Shown here: positions 25,082-34,191 of the stretch, piece by piece | Layout of the letters: each line of letters starts with the position of its first letter | Position numbering within the stretch: the stretch's first letter is position 1 | From: Metaruminococcus_A sp003150405 | GTDB lineage: Bacteria; Bacillota; Clostridia; Oscillospirales; Ruminococcaceae | DNA: 64,000 bases | Direction of reading: 5' to 3' | NCBI GenBank assembly: GCA_902489745.1 | Contig: CABUBB010000009.1 | Coordinates: 1-64,000, forward strand | Program-made: the position numbers and the translations under genes | The notes under the pieces: model-generated | The model's database searches: none | Told to the model about the DNA's origin: nothing | Seen by the model: only the letters and a program-made list of their open reading frames with translations

Positions 25082-25531
25082 TTGAATCTGACCAATCAGG
25101 AATATGAAAAGCTTAACCAAAAAGCGAGCAGGAATACCCGGAGCTATATTACCATACCAACGGCGTTCCTTGTCGGCGGGCTTATCTGCGTGCTGGGGCA
25201 GGCGCTGCTCAACCTCTACCTGTCGTTTGGGATGAGCGATGTTGACGCCGCCTGCCTTGTTTCTTCAACCCTTATTTTCTTAACAGCCCTGTTTACCGGC
25301 CTGAGTCTGTTCAACAAGCTTGCGAAGTATGCAGGCGCGGGTACCCTTGTGCCCATTACAGGGTTTGCCAACGCAATGGTCTCCCCGGCGCTTGAATTTA
25401 AGAGCGAAGGCTATATTTTAGGGCTGGGCGCAAAAATGTTTGTCATTGCGGGACCGGTACTGGTATATGGTATCAGTGCCTCAATCGTATACGGTATTAT
25501 TTTGTACCTGATTCAAACCTTTGCAGGGTAA
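25082..25531 (+). CDS. spoVAC: Stage V sporulation protein AC
   Basis: 149-residue membrane protein of the SpoVA channel that moves Ca-dipicolinate into the forespore and out during germination. Four to five hydrophobic helices; typical segments are TAFLVGGLICVLGQALLN, KYAGAGTLVPITGFANAMVS and EFKSEGYILGLGAKMF. The start is a TTG at 25082 with GGAGGG six bases upstream, giving MNLTNQEYEKLN, matching the family's opening; the nearby ATG at 25076 abuts the SD. First gene of spoVAC-spoVAD-spoVAE. Confidence 0.95.
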   Translation: MNLTNQEYEKLNQKASRNTRSYITIPTAFLVGGLICVLGQALLNLYLSFGMSDVDAACLVSSTLIFLTALFTGLSLFNKLAKYAGAGTLVPITGFANAMVSPALEFKSEGYILGLGAKMFVIAGPVLVYGISASIVYGIILYLIQTFAG

Positions 25532-25634
25532 AAATGAAACCCATTGAACAGAATATGGGTGACTCTTTTGGCGTATTTTTCACAGTATATTTGCAGTTCC
25601 TGCGTGATTATTTTGAAATGGAGAAGAGAAAATT

Positions 25635-26645
25635 ATGGCAACCAGAATTTCGCAATCCACCATTCGGCTGGAGAAGCCGCCTGCTTTTATCAACCATGCG
25701 TCGGTAGTGGGTAAAAAAGAGGGAGAAGGGCCGCTCGGCCAGGAGTTTGACGTCGTCAATCAGGACACCACTTTTGGTGAAAAAACCTGGGAGAAGGCTG
25801 AGAGCCGCCTCCAGACCGATTCGGTCAACAAACTGCTGGAAAAGGAAAATCTTGCGCCCTCCGGCGTTGACGTAATGTTTGCGGGTGACCTGCTTAACCA
25901 GTGCATCAGCTCGACCTATGGCCTGCGGGATCTGGATATTCCGTTTCTTGGACTGTTCGGGGCCTGCTCCACCATGGCGGAAGGAATTATTTCCGCCTCT
26001 CTTTTCGTAGACGCAGGGCTTGCAAACCGTGCGGTCGCGGTAACCTCCTCCCACTTCTGTACTGCGGAGCGCCAGTTCCGTCTGCCGCTGGAATACGGCG
26101 GCCAGCGCACACCCACCTCTCAGTGGACGGTGACTGGCTCTGGTGCGGTGCTCATTGGCTGTGATGAAAATAAGCCAAAAATCCGGACGGTGACCATTGG
26201 CAAAATTACCGACCTCGGCATTACCGACGCCAATAACATGGGTGCGGCCATGGCTCCGGCGGCCTGCTCCACTATTAAGACCTATTTTGATGACACCAAA
26301 GAGCTTATTGAGAACTTTGACGCCATCGTCACTGGTGACCTTGGACTGGTGGGCAGCCGTCTGCTCTGCGAGTTGCTGGACCGCGAAGGGTTGGATATTA
26401 AGGACAAGCACTTGGACTGCGGCAAGCTCATTTACGATCTTGACACCCAAGATGTTCACGCGGGCGCCTCTGGCTGCGGCTGCTGCGCCACCGTGCTTTG
26501 TGCCCATTTCCTGCCCATGTTTGAACGCGGCGAATACAAGCGTATTCTATTTTGTGCTACTGGCGCGCTGATGTCCCCCACCAGTGTGCAGCAGGGCGAA
26601 AGCATCCCGAGCATCTGCCATCTGGTCGAAATTACGGCAAATTAG
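25635..26645 (+). CDS. spoVAD: Stage V sporulation protein AD
   Basis: 336-residue thiolase-fold protein of the SpoVA complex that binds dipicolinic acid on the inner-membrane surface of the spore. Typical stretches: TIRLEKPPAFINHASVVGKK at the N-terminus, FLGLFGACSTMAEGI, VTSSHFCTAERQFRLP, TVTGSGAVLI and SGCGCCATVLCAHFLP near the C-terminus. Length is normal. It lies about 100 bases after spoVAC and overlaps the SD region of spoVAE. Confidence 0.97.
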   Translation: MATRISQSTIRLEKPPAFINHASVVGKKEGEGPLGQEFDVVNQDTTFGEKTWEKAESRLQTDSVNKLLEKENLAPSGVDVMFAGDLLNQCISSTYGLRDLDIPFLGLFGACSTMAEGIISASLFVDAGLANRAVAVTSSHFCTAERQFRLPLEYGGQRTPTSQWTVTGSGAVLIGCDENKPKIRTVTIGKITDLGITDANNMGAAMAPAACSTIKTYFDDTKELIENFDAIVTGDLGLVGSRLLCELLDREGLDIKDKHLDCGKLIYDLDTQDVHAGASGCGCCATVLCAHFLPMFERGEYKRILFCATGALMSPTSVQQGESIPSICHLVEITAN

Positions 26646-26656
26646 GAGGAAACGGC

Positions 26657-27028
26657 ATGGATATTTTTATAGAATACCTGAAAGCCTTTGTAGTGGGCGG
26701 ACTCATTTGTGTGGTCGGCCAGATTCTCATTGATTACACCAAACTCACCCCGGCGCGTATCCTCGTGGGGTTTGTCGTAGCGGGAGTTATCCTCGGCGCT
26801 GTTGGGTTGTACGGGCCGTTGGTGGAGTTTGCGGGTGCGGGCGCTACTGTTCCGCTGACTGGTTTTGGCTACAACCTTGCCAAAGGGGTGAAAGATGCTG
26901 TCGCCGAGCAAGGGCTGCTCGGCGCGTTGACCGGCGGACTGCGGGCGTCAGCCGGCGGCATTGCGGCGGCAATCTTTTTCGCGCTGTTGGCAGCACTCGT
27001 TTTTAAGCCGAGCGACCGTTCAAAATAG
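26657..27028 (+). CDS. spoVAE: Stage V sporulation protein AE
   Basis: 123-residue SpoVA membrane subunit. Hallmarks: AFVVGGLICVVGQILIDYTK, TPARILVGFVVAGV, EFAGAGATVPLTGFGYNLAK and a C-terminal helix rich in Ala. It is similar in part to SpoVAC, as usual for this pair. The start at 26657 follows AGGAGG by ten bases. Last gene of the sporulation operon; the SpoVAA/AB/AF genes are not present here, as in many Clostridia. Confidence 0.96.
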   Translation: MDIFIEYLKAFVVGGLICVVGQILIDYTKLTPARILVGFVVAGVILGAVGLYGPLVEFAGAGATVPLTGFGYNLAKGVKDAVAEQGLLGALTGGLRASAGGIAAAIFFALLAALVFKPSDRSK

Positions 27029-27150
27029 GGGGTTCTCAAGACGCAGAATGTTTGTATAAAAGAGGCTGTTTTGGTTCAGAATGAGGATGCTTCTGAAGTT
27101 TTTGCACAGCGACAGTTTGTATCCAAATGGAGTGGTTGAGGGAGGGGCTT

Positions 27151-27609
27151 ATGGTTGTCAGTGAAGTGATGAGTCGGTATGTAGTACGGGTCTCTTACGA
27201 TGAAACGGCTTACCGTGCTGCGGCGCTGATGCGCCGCAGCAAGATCGGCGTACTGCCGGTCACACGGGGAACAACGGTGGTTGGGGTGATCACCGACCGA
27301 GATATTGTGACCCGGTGCATTGCAATGGGACGGGCGCCGCTGGAGACAATGGCGGACGTCATTATGACCCAGCCGCCTGTAGTGGTAGAGGTTTCTGCGC
27401 CGGTGGCGGATGCAATGGCACTCATGGCAAAACACCAGGTCAAACGTCTGCCGGTGGTGCAGAAGGGCGCGCTTGCCGGGATGGTAAGTCTTTCCGACCT
27501 ACTGGGCACGGTCCCACAGGAAACGGTGGCGGGCGCTTACCAGGATATTTTTACCCCCAACAGCGGGAACGATTCCGGCCCGTCTTTTTTGGGTTCGCTG
27601 TTCACTTGA
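27151..27609 (+). CDS. Tandem CBS-domain protein
   Basis: 152-residue cytoplasmic protein made of two CBS motifs (about residues 1-60 and 65-125), which together form a Bateman module that binds adenine nucleotides. Segments: SEVMSRYVVRVSYDETAYRA, GVLPVTRGTTVVGVITDRDI, ADVIMTQPPVVVEVSAPVAD, HQVKRLPVVQKGALAGMVSL. A C-terminal tail rich in Gly and Ser follows. The ATG at 27151 has GGGAGGGG upstream. It follows spoVAE by about 120 bases on the same strand and may be co-transcribed; similar proteins are often near sporulation or stress genes. The ligand is unknown. Confidence 0.9.
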   Translation: MVVSEVMSRYVVRVSYDETAYRAAALMRRSKIGVLPVTRGTTVVGVITDRDIVTRCIAMGRAPLETMADVIMTQPPVVVEVSAPVADAMALMAKHQVKRLPVVQKGALAGMVSLSDLLGTVPQETVAGAYQDIFTPNSGNDSGPSFLGSLFT

Positions 27610-27613
27610 ATGA

Positions 27614-27648
27614 AAAACACCGTGCGGTTCTCCGCCCGGTGCTTTTTT
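27614..27648 (+). terminator. Terminator of the CBS gene
   Basis: AAACACCGTGCGG pairs with CCGCCCGGTGCTT (one mismatch), followed by a T-run. Confidence 0.85.
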
Positions 27649-28055
27649 GCGGCATTTTAGAGGTTTTGCCCTAAAACAAATTGTAATCTTTAGGCATGAT
27701 GCTGCCAGTTGCCTCCGTTGAAACGAATAAAATTATGGTATAATGAATTCATAACATACATTGAAGCCGCGTTTTGGGCAGATGAGCGGATATTCTTCCA
27801 TGCAAGCCGCGGCAAAGAACAATTTTGTTGCGGGCGTTCATGCGCTGTTCATGGGATAGAAACTTTTTATCCCAAACTGGAGCAAAACGCTGAATGGATA
27901 TTCGTTTGCACCGTGTTCGCGTCTTACTGCACTGGGCACCTAGGTGCCATTCGCTGGCAATAAAGGTGAAAAATAGAGGGCTTCCGGGGCGGACAAAAAG
28001 CCCCTAAAATGGGGGACTGGAGCACTAGGCGGAAAATGGCTTGAAGAGGATAGAA
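27649..28055. other. Intergenic region upstream of the frameshifted secreted-protein gene
   Basis: A TATAAT at 27739-27744 with weak -35 options suggests a promoter. A 14-base palindrome GGCACCTAGGTGCC lies near 27937-27950. No gene with a ribosome binding site was recognised. Confidence 0.4.
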
Positions 28056-28798
28056 ATGCTGAAAAAGGTTTCGGCGGATTGTTATTGCCGTGGCTATAAC
28101 GGCATTGATTGCCGGGATGGCGATTGCCATTCCTTTGTCAGAAATACCGCAAATGCACCGGCCGCCGGAGGCTGTGACAACGTTGGATGTACTGGAGGGA
28201 AAGGTTCCGTTACCGCGACTGGTTGAATATTACGAGGGGCAGCTTGATCCTGCCATTCCGAAAATCGAGATAAGTGACCGAATATGGGGAGACAACGACC
28301 TATTCATTGCCCTATGACGCTTTGCTGCGTACAGAGGAACAGTCAACTGAAATGGATCAAAACCGTGCCTGGTTTCTGAATTTGCTCAATAATTATCCTT
28401 CCCTTCCGCAGCTTTGTCCAGAAGGATTGACGAGACCGTCTGCGCATTTTACCATTCGGTTCAGCGAACAGCCGGACAACCCCATTACCATTATTGATTA
28501 CTGCATCTCGGACAAAGACGGTACAGCCGGTGAGCTTACGGGCTCTGTGTTCTCTACGAGCTATATTGGAGACGCGACCCGTATTTTTAGAATTGACACA
28601 AATGAGCTTGGTTTTGATCTTTGGTACAGCAGGGAGATCGCGTTGCGGAGCGATGCGCCTCATTTTCGCGGCTTCCAGATCAAGTGCAGTTATGACGGAC
28701 AGCCAGTGGAATATTATATTCTGTTCCAGGCCATAGAAAATCCTCCGGGAAATTACGACCGGGTACAAATCCCCGGTTTAACTCCATTGGAAGAATAA
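28056..28798 (+). pseudogene. Frameshifted paralog of the 229-residue secreted protein
   Basis: The ATG at 28056 has AGAGGA upstream. It starts MLKK in a run of five A. Removing one A continues as RFRRIVIAVAITALIAGMAI, a membrane/signal segment, then through LDPAIPKIEI. A second frameshift near 28270 is needed to continue with VTEYGETTTYSLPYDAL, FTIRFSEQP, IIDY and EYYILFQ. These landmarks align with the minus-strand gene at 1924-2613. As written, only the C-terminal 175 residues (from a GTG at 28274) form a long frame, without a signal peptide. Two frameshifts favour a pseudogene, but both lie where indel errors could occur. Confidence 0.75.
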
Positions 28799-28831
28799 CC
28801 CCCGTTTAAGAGCATTTTAAGAAAACAAACA

Positions 28832-28856
28832 GAGGGACGGCCGTAAGCCGTCCCTC
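28832..28856 (-). terminator. Terminator of the GH31 gene
   Basis: Perfect 10-bp stem GAGGGACGGC/GCCGTCCCTC. On the minus strand it is followed by TGTTTGTTTTC. Confidence 0.75.
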
Positions 28857-28872
28857 ATAAAAAGTTTCTTAT

Positions 28873-28899
28873 CGCCCCCACTTTTGCGGGGGATTTTTG
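28873..28899 (+). terminator. Possible plus-strand terminator
   Basis: CCCCC...GGGGG hairpin followed by ATTTTTG, downstream of the frameshifted gene. Confidence 0.5.
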
Positions 28900-28915
28900 T
28901 GCTTTTTGTACTGGA

Positions 28916-30940
28916 TTAGAACAGTTCCAGCACTTTTGCGCCTTCTTTGGCAAAGAGCGGAATGACATTGAGCGGAGCGTCCACCGTAATAGTCTGCCCG
29001 CCGTCAAAGACCTTGCCGGTTTCAACCTCAACCCACTTGGCGCCGGCCGGCAGATAAACCTCTTTGGTCCGCGCACCGGGGTACAGTACAGGTGCCACCA
29101 ACAGATCTGAACCGAACAGGTATTCCTCATGGGCATCCCATGCGGCTTTGTCAGACGGGAAGTCGTAGAACACCGGGCGGATAACCGGGGTGCCCTTTTC
29201 GTGGGCGGCTTTCATCGCCTCTTTGATGTAAGGCTTCAGGGCATAACGCACCTTGATGTACTTGGTCATCGCCTCTTCAGCGGCCGGGCCGTAGCTCCAG
29301 ACCTCGTTGTCGGCGCCGGTCTGCGGGCAGAAACCGCCGCCGGAAGCGACGAGCTGCGGCTTATCGTGCGGGTCGCGGTCGCCGTGCAGACGCATGACCG
29401 GGCAGAACGCGCCGAACTCGAACCAGCGGGTGATAAGTTCGCGGAAGCTTTCGTCGTAGATGTTGCCGCCGTGGAAACCGCCGATATCGGCCGTCCACCA
29501 GGTAATACCGGCAAGTCCCATGTTGAGGCCGGCGGCCAGCTGGTTCCGGAGCATTTCAAAGGTGGACGGAACGTCTCCTGACCAGGCCAGCGCGCCGTAA
29601 CGCTGGGAACCGGCCCATGCACAGCGGATGAGGTTGATAATTTCTTCACGTCCCTCGCCCTTCATGCCGTCATAGAAGGCCTTGGCGTAGCCCACCGGAT
29701 AGGAGTTTGCCACCTCTAATGCCGCGCCCTTGTGGTAGCGGTAGTTTTCAAAGTCAACGGCAGTATACTCCGGTTCAGCCTCATCCAGCCAGAACAGGGT
29801 GACGCCCTTGTCCAGGTAATTCTTTTTGCAGGTGTCAAACACGAATTTCTGGGCTTCCGGGTTGGTTGCATCGAAAAAGACTTCGGGGCCGAAGCAATCC
29901 ATAGTGAAGTTGATGCCGTGATCCACCCGCACCAGAAGGTCGTGATCCTTCATGTATTCGTAGTTGTCGCTCTCCTTATCCACCGTGGGCCAGACCGAGG
30001 TCATGAGCTTCATACCCATCGAGTCGAGTTCTTTGATCATTGCCTCAGGATCGGGCCAGAACGCCTCGTCGAATTTCCAGTCGCCCTGGTGCGGCCAGTG
30101 GAAAAAGTCTACAACAATGACGTCAACCGGAATTCCGCGTTTGTGGTATTCCCGCGCAACCTCCAGCAGTTCCTCCTGGGTCTGGTAGCGCAGCTTGCAC
30201 TGCCAGAAGCCGGTGCCGTAGTCCGGCATCATCGGCACAGTGCCGGAAACCTTGGCATAGTTCTCCTCTATCTCCGCCGGGGCGTCGCCTGCGGTGATCC
30301 AGTAATCGATCTGTTTGGAAGATTTAAGCTTCCATTCGGTGAGGTTTTTGGCAAAGGTTGCAGTACCTACGCCGGGGTTGTTCCAGAGGAAGCCGTACCC
30401 TTTGCTGGAAAGCAGGAACGGCACGCTTGCCTGGGTGTTGCGGTGTGCGAGCTCCAGTGTGCAGCCCTTGAGGTCGAGATAGGGCTGCTGGTACTGCCCC
30501 ATTCCGAACAGCTTTTCACCTTCGTTTGCCTCAAAGGTCATGGTGATTTCGAAGTTGTTGCTCGGCGTGCCCTTGTATTCGCGCGCCGTGCGTTTTAATG
30601 AAAAAATGGTGTTGAGCTGGGTCGCGTAATCCCTGCCCCGTTCAAAGGTGCGGTAAAACTCATCCAGCAGCAGTTCGCCCTTTTGGTTGTAAAAGCGAAT
30701 GCGGCCGAAATTGTCTATTTTTGCGGTGACCTTGCCGGAGGTGACGGTGGCGCCATCCTCGGTCAACTCAATGTTCCCCTGTTTTTCGACGGGCATGGAA
30801 AGCGCCCAGTCCTCCGGGGTGAATTCGGTATTCTGGGTAGCGCGTACCCGCAGGCCGTCGCCCCAGGGCATAATGGAAACGAGCTCGTAACGGAACTTAA
30901 AAAGCAGAGCGCCGTTTTCCACCTTGAAAAATTCCTGCAT
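28916..30940 (-). CDS. GH31 family alpha-glycosidase (alpha-xylosidase/alpha-glucosidase)
   Basis: 674 residues, no signal peptide, so intracellular. GH31 retaining glycosidase acting on alpha-linked xylose or glucose residues. Beta-sandwich N-domain, then the TIM barrel with LFWLDEAEPEY (catalytic nucleophile Asp) and AWSGDVPSTFEMLR (acid/base Asp), plus WWTADIGGFHGG and FCPVMRLHGDRDP. The general layout resembles YicI-type alpha-xylosidases, but specificity is not proven. The start at 30940 (MQEFFKVENG) has GGAGG ten bases upstream; longer frames are not needed. Divergently transcribed from an AraC-type regulator 124 bases away, which probably controls it. Confidence 0.93.
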   Translation of the reverse strand: MQEFFKVENGALLFKFRYELVSIMPWGDGLRVRATQNTEFTPEDWALSMPVEKQGNIELTEDGATVTSGKVTAKIDNFGRIRFYNQKGELLLDEFYRTFERGRDYATQLNTIFSLKRTAREYKGTPSNNFEITMTFEANEGEKLFGMGQYQQPYLDLKGCTLELAHRNTQASVPFLLSSKGYGFLWNNPGVGTATFAKNLTEWKLKSSKQIDYWITAGDAPAEIEENYAKVSGTVPMMPDYGTGFWQCKLRYQTQEELLEVAREYHKRGIPVDVIVVDFFHWPHQGDWKFDEAFWPDPEAMIKELDSMGMKLMTSVWPTVDKESDNYEYMKDHDLLVRVDHGINFTMDCFGPEVFFDATNPEAQKFVFDTCKKNYLDKGVTLFWLDEAEPEYTAVDFENYRYHKGAALEVANSYPVGYAKAFYDGMKGEGREEIINLIRCAWAGSQRYGALAWSGDVPSTFEMLRNQLAAGLNMGLAGITWWTADIGGFHGGNIYDESFRELITRWFEFGAFCPVMRLHGDRDPHDKPQLVASGGGFCPQTGADNEVWSYGPAAEEAMTKYIKVRYALKPYIKEAMKAAHEKGTPVIRPVFYDFPSDKAAWDAHEEYLFGSDLLVAPVLYPGARTKEVYLPAGAKWVEVETGKVFDGGQTITVDAPLNVIPLFAKEGAKVLELF

Positions 30941-31064
30941 GTTTAAAACCTCCTTGATGAAAGTCGTGGTGACTCTGTTACCTGTATTATAAATCCAGCC
31001 TTGCAAATGCGGAATAAACATTTATAATATTATTTATACAAAATGAAACAACGAGGCGATTGTT

Positions 31065-31988
31065 TTGGAATACGCTGTTAATTTATCCTACCTGCCCGGG
31101 GTACTGCTTGCTGGGCATTCGGTCTGCCCGTCCGGCTGGAGCTTGACCGGCCGCAGGTTGGAAGAGGCAGAGATCATTGTAGTCTACAGTGGTGTCTTAC
31201 GCTGTATTGTGGATGGAAATCCCCTTTTTCTGAGGGAGGGGGACGCCTGTTTGGTTCCTCCTCATCTGCCGGTGGATCAATATGCAGAAGGCGGCCCCTG
31301 CCGTTTTTTTTATATCCATGTGGAGCTGAATATGCAAAAGGCAGACGCCGCATTCAAACAGCGTATCGTTTCAAATTATGTAAACCGCCCTTCGGATATG
31401 GAGCCCGGTTTCTTTTTTCTGCCGCCTCTGAAACCGGAGAATACGGTGGTTTGTGTCGGGCAAAAAATGCAGACGGGCAGCTATAAAAATGAAATTTTCA
31501 CCCTGTTTCAGCGTCTACTGCTGGAGCGTAACCGGGAGACGGTGCACAGTACCCTCCTCATAGCGCTGGAGGCGGCGCAGATTCTCGCTTTGCTGGGGCA
31601 GTGCTGGCTCCGCCAGACAGTACCGCCCGCTGAAACGCCGACTGGGCGGGAACAAAATAAATTGGTGCAGGACGCTTTGCTGTATCTTCACAGCCATTTT
31701 TCGGCGCCTCTGCGGGTGGCGGATCTTGCAGAACAGCTCAAGGTTTCTCAGCAATACCTCACCCGGCTGTTCCGCACGGAAACCGGGCTGTCCCCCATCA
31801 AATATTTAAACCATCTGCGGATTGAAAAGGCAAAGGAATATATGCGTACAACCCAAATGAATATTAGCGAAGCGGCCTCTGCCTGCGGGTTTGACAACAT
31901 TTATTATTTCAGCCGTCTGTTTAAGCAGTTGGAGGGAATGCCCCCTTCCGCATATCGGGCATGGCTCAACTCCAAAAGCAACCAGTGA
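31065..31988 (+). CDS. AraC-family transcriptional regulator
   Basis: 307 residues. The N-terminal half is a cupin-like sugar-sensing domain (GVLRCIVDGNPLFLREGDAC and PPHLPVDQY). The C-terminal about 100 residues carry the two AraC helix-turn-helix units: LRVADLAEQLKVSQQYLTRL and ISEAASACGFDNIYYFSRLF, with the characteristic F-K-x-x-x-G-x-x-P ending. Starts TTG at 31065, with CGAGG upstream. Divergent from the GH31 glycosidase, so a likely local activator responding to an alpha-glycoside. The 124-base shared region is AT-rich. Confidence 0.92.
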   Translation: MEYAVNLSYLPGVLLAGHSVCPSGWSLTGRRLEEAEIIVVYSGVLRCIVDGNPLFLREGDACLVPPHLPVDQYAEGGPCRFFYIHVELNMQKADAAFKQRIVSNYVNRPSDMEPGFFFLPPLKPENTVVCVGQKMQTGSYKNEIFTLFQRLLLERNRETVHSTLLIALEAAQILALLGQCWLRQTVPPAETPTGREQNKLVQDALLYLHSHFSAPLRVADLAEQLKVSQQYLTRLFRTETGLSPIKYLNHLRIEKAKEYMRTTQMNISEAASACGFDNIYYFSRLFKQLEGMPPSAYRAWLNSKSNQ

Positions 31989-32289
31989 CGGGAGGCTGTG
32001 AGGGGCAATTTGGTAAGATGGAAGCGTCTCAGCGGTTTGATCGTTTGGCGGAATCGAGCTCAAACCAATGCGATGGAACATTTTGGAGACATCGGGCGTT
32101 TGAAACGACGGAATTGGGATTGAATCCCCGTTTTGCCGCGGCAAACGGAGCGTGACCCTCCGCCCTGTCGGCCGGAGGGTTCCCTGTCTGCTTTGGTTAT
32201 AAAAACAAAACGCCGGAATTACCCTTGAGTCCAGTTAGCCGAACTGGGTGGATGAAGTGTGGAAAATCTTTATGTGAGGTGGAGGTTGA
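31989..32289. other. Intergenic region after the AraC gene
   Basis: Contains a hairpin ACCCTCCG/CGGAGGGT at 32154-32180, a weak terminator without a strong T-run. No supported gene. Confidence 0.4.
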
Positions 32290-32737
32290 ATGAACGGCAA
32301 TTTAAAATTCGTTCCAATGGAGCAAAGCCATGTTGGACCAGTGTGTGGATTGGTTTATGGACACCTTTTCCAGAGAACCCTGGAATGAGCGTTATGATTC
32401 CCGTGAACAGGTTGTCACCCTGTTTCGGCGGTATAGGATGAACAACTGTTTTCTGGGCTATGTTGCACTGAAAGAAGAAAAAGTAATTGCTCTGAGTGTA
32501 GGATGCCAAAAGCCATGGATTCAGGGTATGGAGTATGTTATCGAACAGTTTTGGGTTGACATGAAGCATCAGGGCAATGGTATTGGCAGTCAGTTGTTGC
32601 GGTATATTGAACGGAATATTGTGAAAAAGGGACTTAATGCAATTATTCTGAACACCGAGCGCGGTTTCCCGGCAGAGCGGTTTTACCGTAAAAATGGATT
32701 CCGAGAGTTGGAAAATTTCCTGTATCTGGTCAAATAA
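32290..32737 (+). pseudogene. GNAT acetyltransferase with an N-terminal frameshift
   Basis: The ATG at 32290 has an excellent SD (GGTGGAGG) and starts MNGNLKFVPMEQSHV, a usual GNAT opening. That frame soon stops. The rest of the protein, DQCVDWFMDTFSREPWNERY onwards, is in another frame from about 32330, joined by one extra base near 32331. The acetyl-CoA loop HQGNGIGSQLLRYIE and the RFYRKNGF segment are intact. An internal ATG at 32330 with GGAG seven bases upstream could give a 135-residue product that lacks the first strand. Real decay and a sequencing indel are both possible. Confidence 0.65.
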
Positions 32738-32742
32738 TAAGA

Positions 32743-32779
32743 AAAAAGAAGGGAAAACAATCAGTTTTCCCTTCTTTTT
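32743..32779. terminator. Bidirectional terminator
   Basis: 16-bp perfect stem AAAAAGAAGGGAAAAC/GTTTTCCCTTCTTTTT between convergent genes. Confidence 0.93.
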
Positions 32780-32787
32780 GAGCTAGA

Positions 32788-34146
32788 CTATACTTCGACC
32801 TTTACCAGATGGATCCATTTTCTGCTGTATAGCCGGAAAATACACCAAACCGCCTTGATGACCAGATCAATTTTCAGCAGGAAGTAAACGGCAACCGGCT
32901 CCCAACCAAGCGCCAGCCCGGCGATTGCCCCGAGCGGGATCGATGCAAGCCACAGAAAAGCTACATCGGCAATCATCAAAAAACGGGTATCACCCCCGCC
33001 GCGGAGTACTCCTTTGGTAAGGACGCCGCCGCTGGTCTGGAATACCATAATCACCGCAATGACGCTTAGCAGACCGTCGGCCAGCAACTTGGTTTCATCC
33101 GCAACGTTGTACATGCCGATGATCAGCGGTTTGATGAGCAGGATTATCCCCGCTGACAGCAGCCCGACAAAGATGCTCAGTACAAAAAAGGTAACGCCTT
33201 CCCGTTCGGCACGCTCATATTCTCCAGCGCCGACAGTGTTGCCGGTCATAACCGAACTTGCACCTGAAAGGCCCATGTTAAAGACGGTACAAATTTGCAC
33301 CACCACGGCGGTGATGCTGTTTGCAGCCACCATGACGCCGCCCATCTGTCCCATGACCATGGCGATCATGTTTTCGCCGAAGGCGAGCATGGCGTCACTG
33401 ATGATAACCGGTGCGCCGCTTTTAAGAAAGCTGCGCAGATATTCCCGTACCGGGAGCAGCAACGAACGCAGCCGGTAACCAACCCGTTTGTCGAAAAAGA
33501 AGACATAGCCGACAATGATGAGAAATTCGGAGGCACGTGCAAGCACGGTGCCTAGTGCGGCGCCCTCAATTTCCATGCGGGGTGCGCCAAGGGTGCCAAA
33601 AATAAACATCCAGTTAAAAAAGATGTTGACAAAAAAAGACACCAACGAGCTGAAAAAGGCGAGCTTAACAAGGTGTACCGTTCGGAAAATAATGGCAAGG
33701 GTCAGCGAAACGCCGTGCATTAGGTAACCGAACGCCATAATCCGCATATATTTGGCGCCGGCTTCAATAATGGCGGCATCCGGCGTGTAAAAACGCATAA
33801 TACTTTCGCCGCAGAAGTAGGAAAGCACTGACATGACCAGAGCCACGCAGACGCTGATACGCAGCGCCAGCGTAATGACGCCGCGGATGTGGGCAATCTC
33901 CTGCCGGCCCCAGAACTGCCCGGTCAGCACCGATGCGCCGCCCGCAAGGCCATAGTGGAAAATCATAAAGATAAAATAAAACTGGTTAGCCAGCGCAGAG
34001 CCTGAAATGGGGATTTCTCCAAAACTGCCGAGCATGATGGTATCCATCATGTTGACGCCCTGGTTGATCATCGCCTGCCCAATGAGCGGCAGCGCCAGCA
34101 GAATGAGCTGTTTGTAGTAGGATTTGTCCTTGACAAAGAGGTTCAA
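32788..34146 (-). CDS. MATE-family multidrug/Na+ antiporter
   Basis: 452-residue integral membrane exporter with about twelve helices. MATE features: QLILLALPLIGQAMINQGVN and DTIMLGSFGE at the N-terminus, FHYGLAGGASVLTGQFWG, then in the second half FNMGLSGASSVMTGNTVGAG and GGVLTKGVLRGGGDTRF. It exports cationic compounds by Na+ or H+ exchange. The start is a TTG at 34146 (MNLFVKDKSYYKQL) with GGAGT nine bases upstream; a GTG at 34155 overlaps the SD. A GNAT gene lies directly upstream on the same strand. Confidence 0.92.
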   Translation of the reverse strand: MNLFVKDKSYYKQLILLALPLIGQAMINQGVNMMDTIMLGSFGEIPISGSALANQFYFIFMIFHYGLAGGASVLTGQFWGRQEIAHIRGVITLALRISVCVALVMSVLSYFCGESIMRFYTPDAAIIEAGAKYMRIMAFGYLMHGVSLTLAIIFRTVHLVKLAFFSSLVSFFVNIFFNWMFIFGTLGAPRMEIEGAALGTVLARASEFLIIVGYVFFFDKRVGYRLRSLLLPVREYLRSFLKSGAPVIISDAMLAFGENMIAMVMGQMGGVMVAANSITAVVVQICTVFNMGLSGASSVMTGNTVGAGEYERAEREGVTFFVLSIFVGLLSAGIILLIKPLIIGMYNVADETKLLADGLLSVIAVIMVFQTSGGVLTKGVLRGGGDTRFLMIADVAFLWLASIPLGAIAGLALGWEPVAVYFLLKIDLVIKAVWCIFRLYSRKWIHLVKVEV

Positions 34147-34191
34147 GGCGAACACTCCTTTTGAGGGTTGTTTGGCGGATTGTCTATTGAG

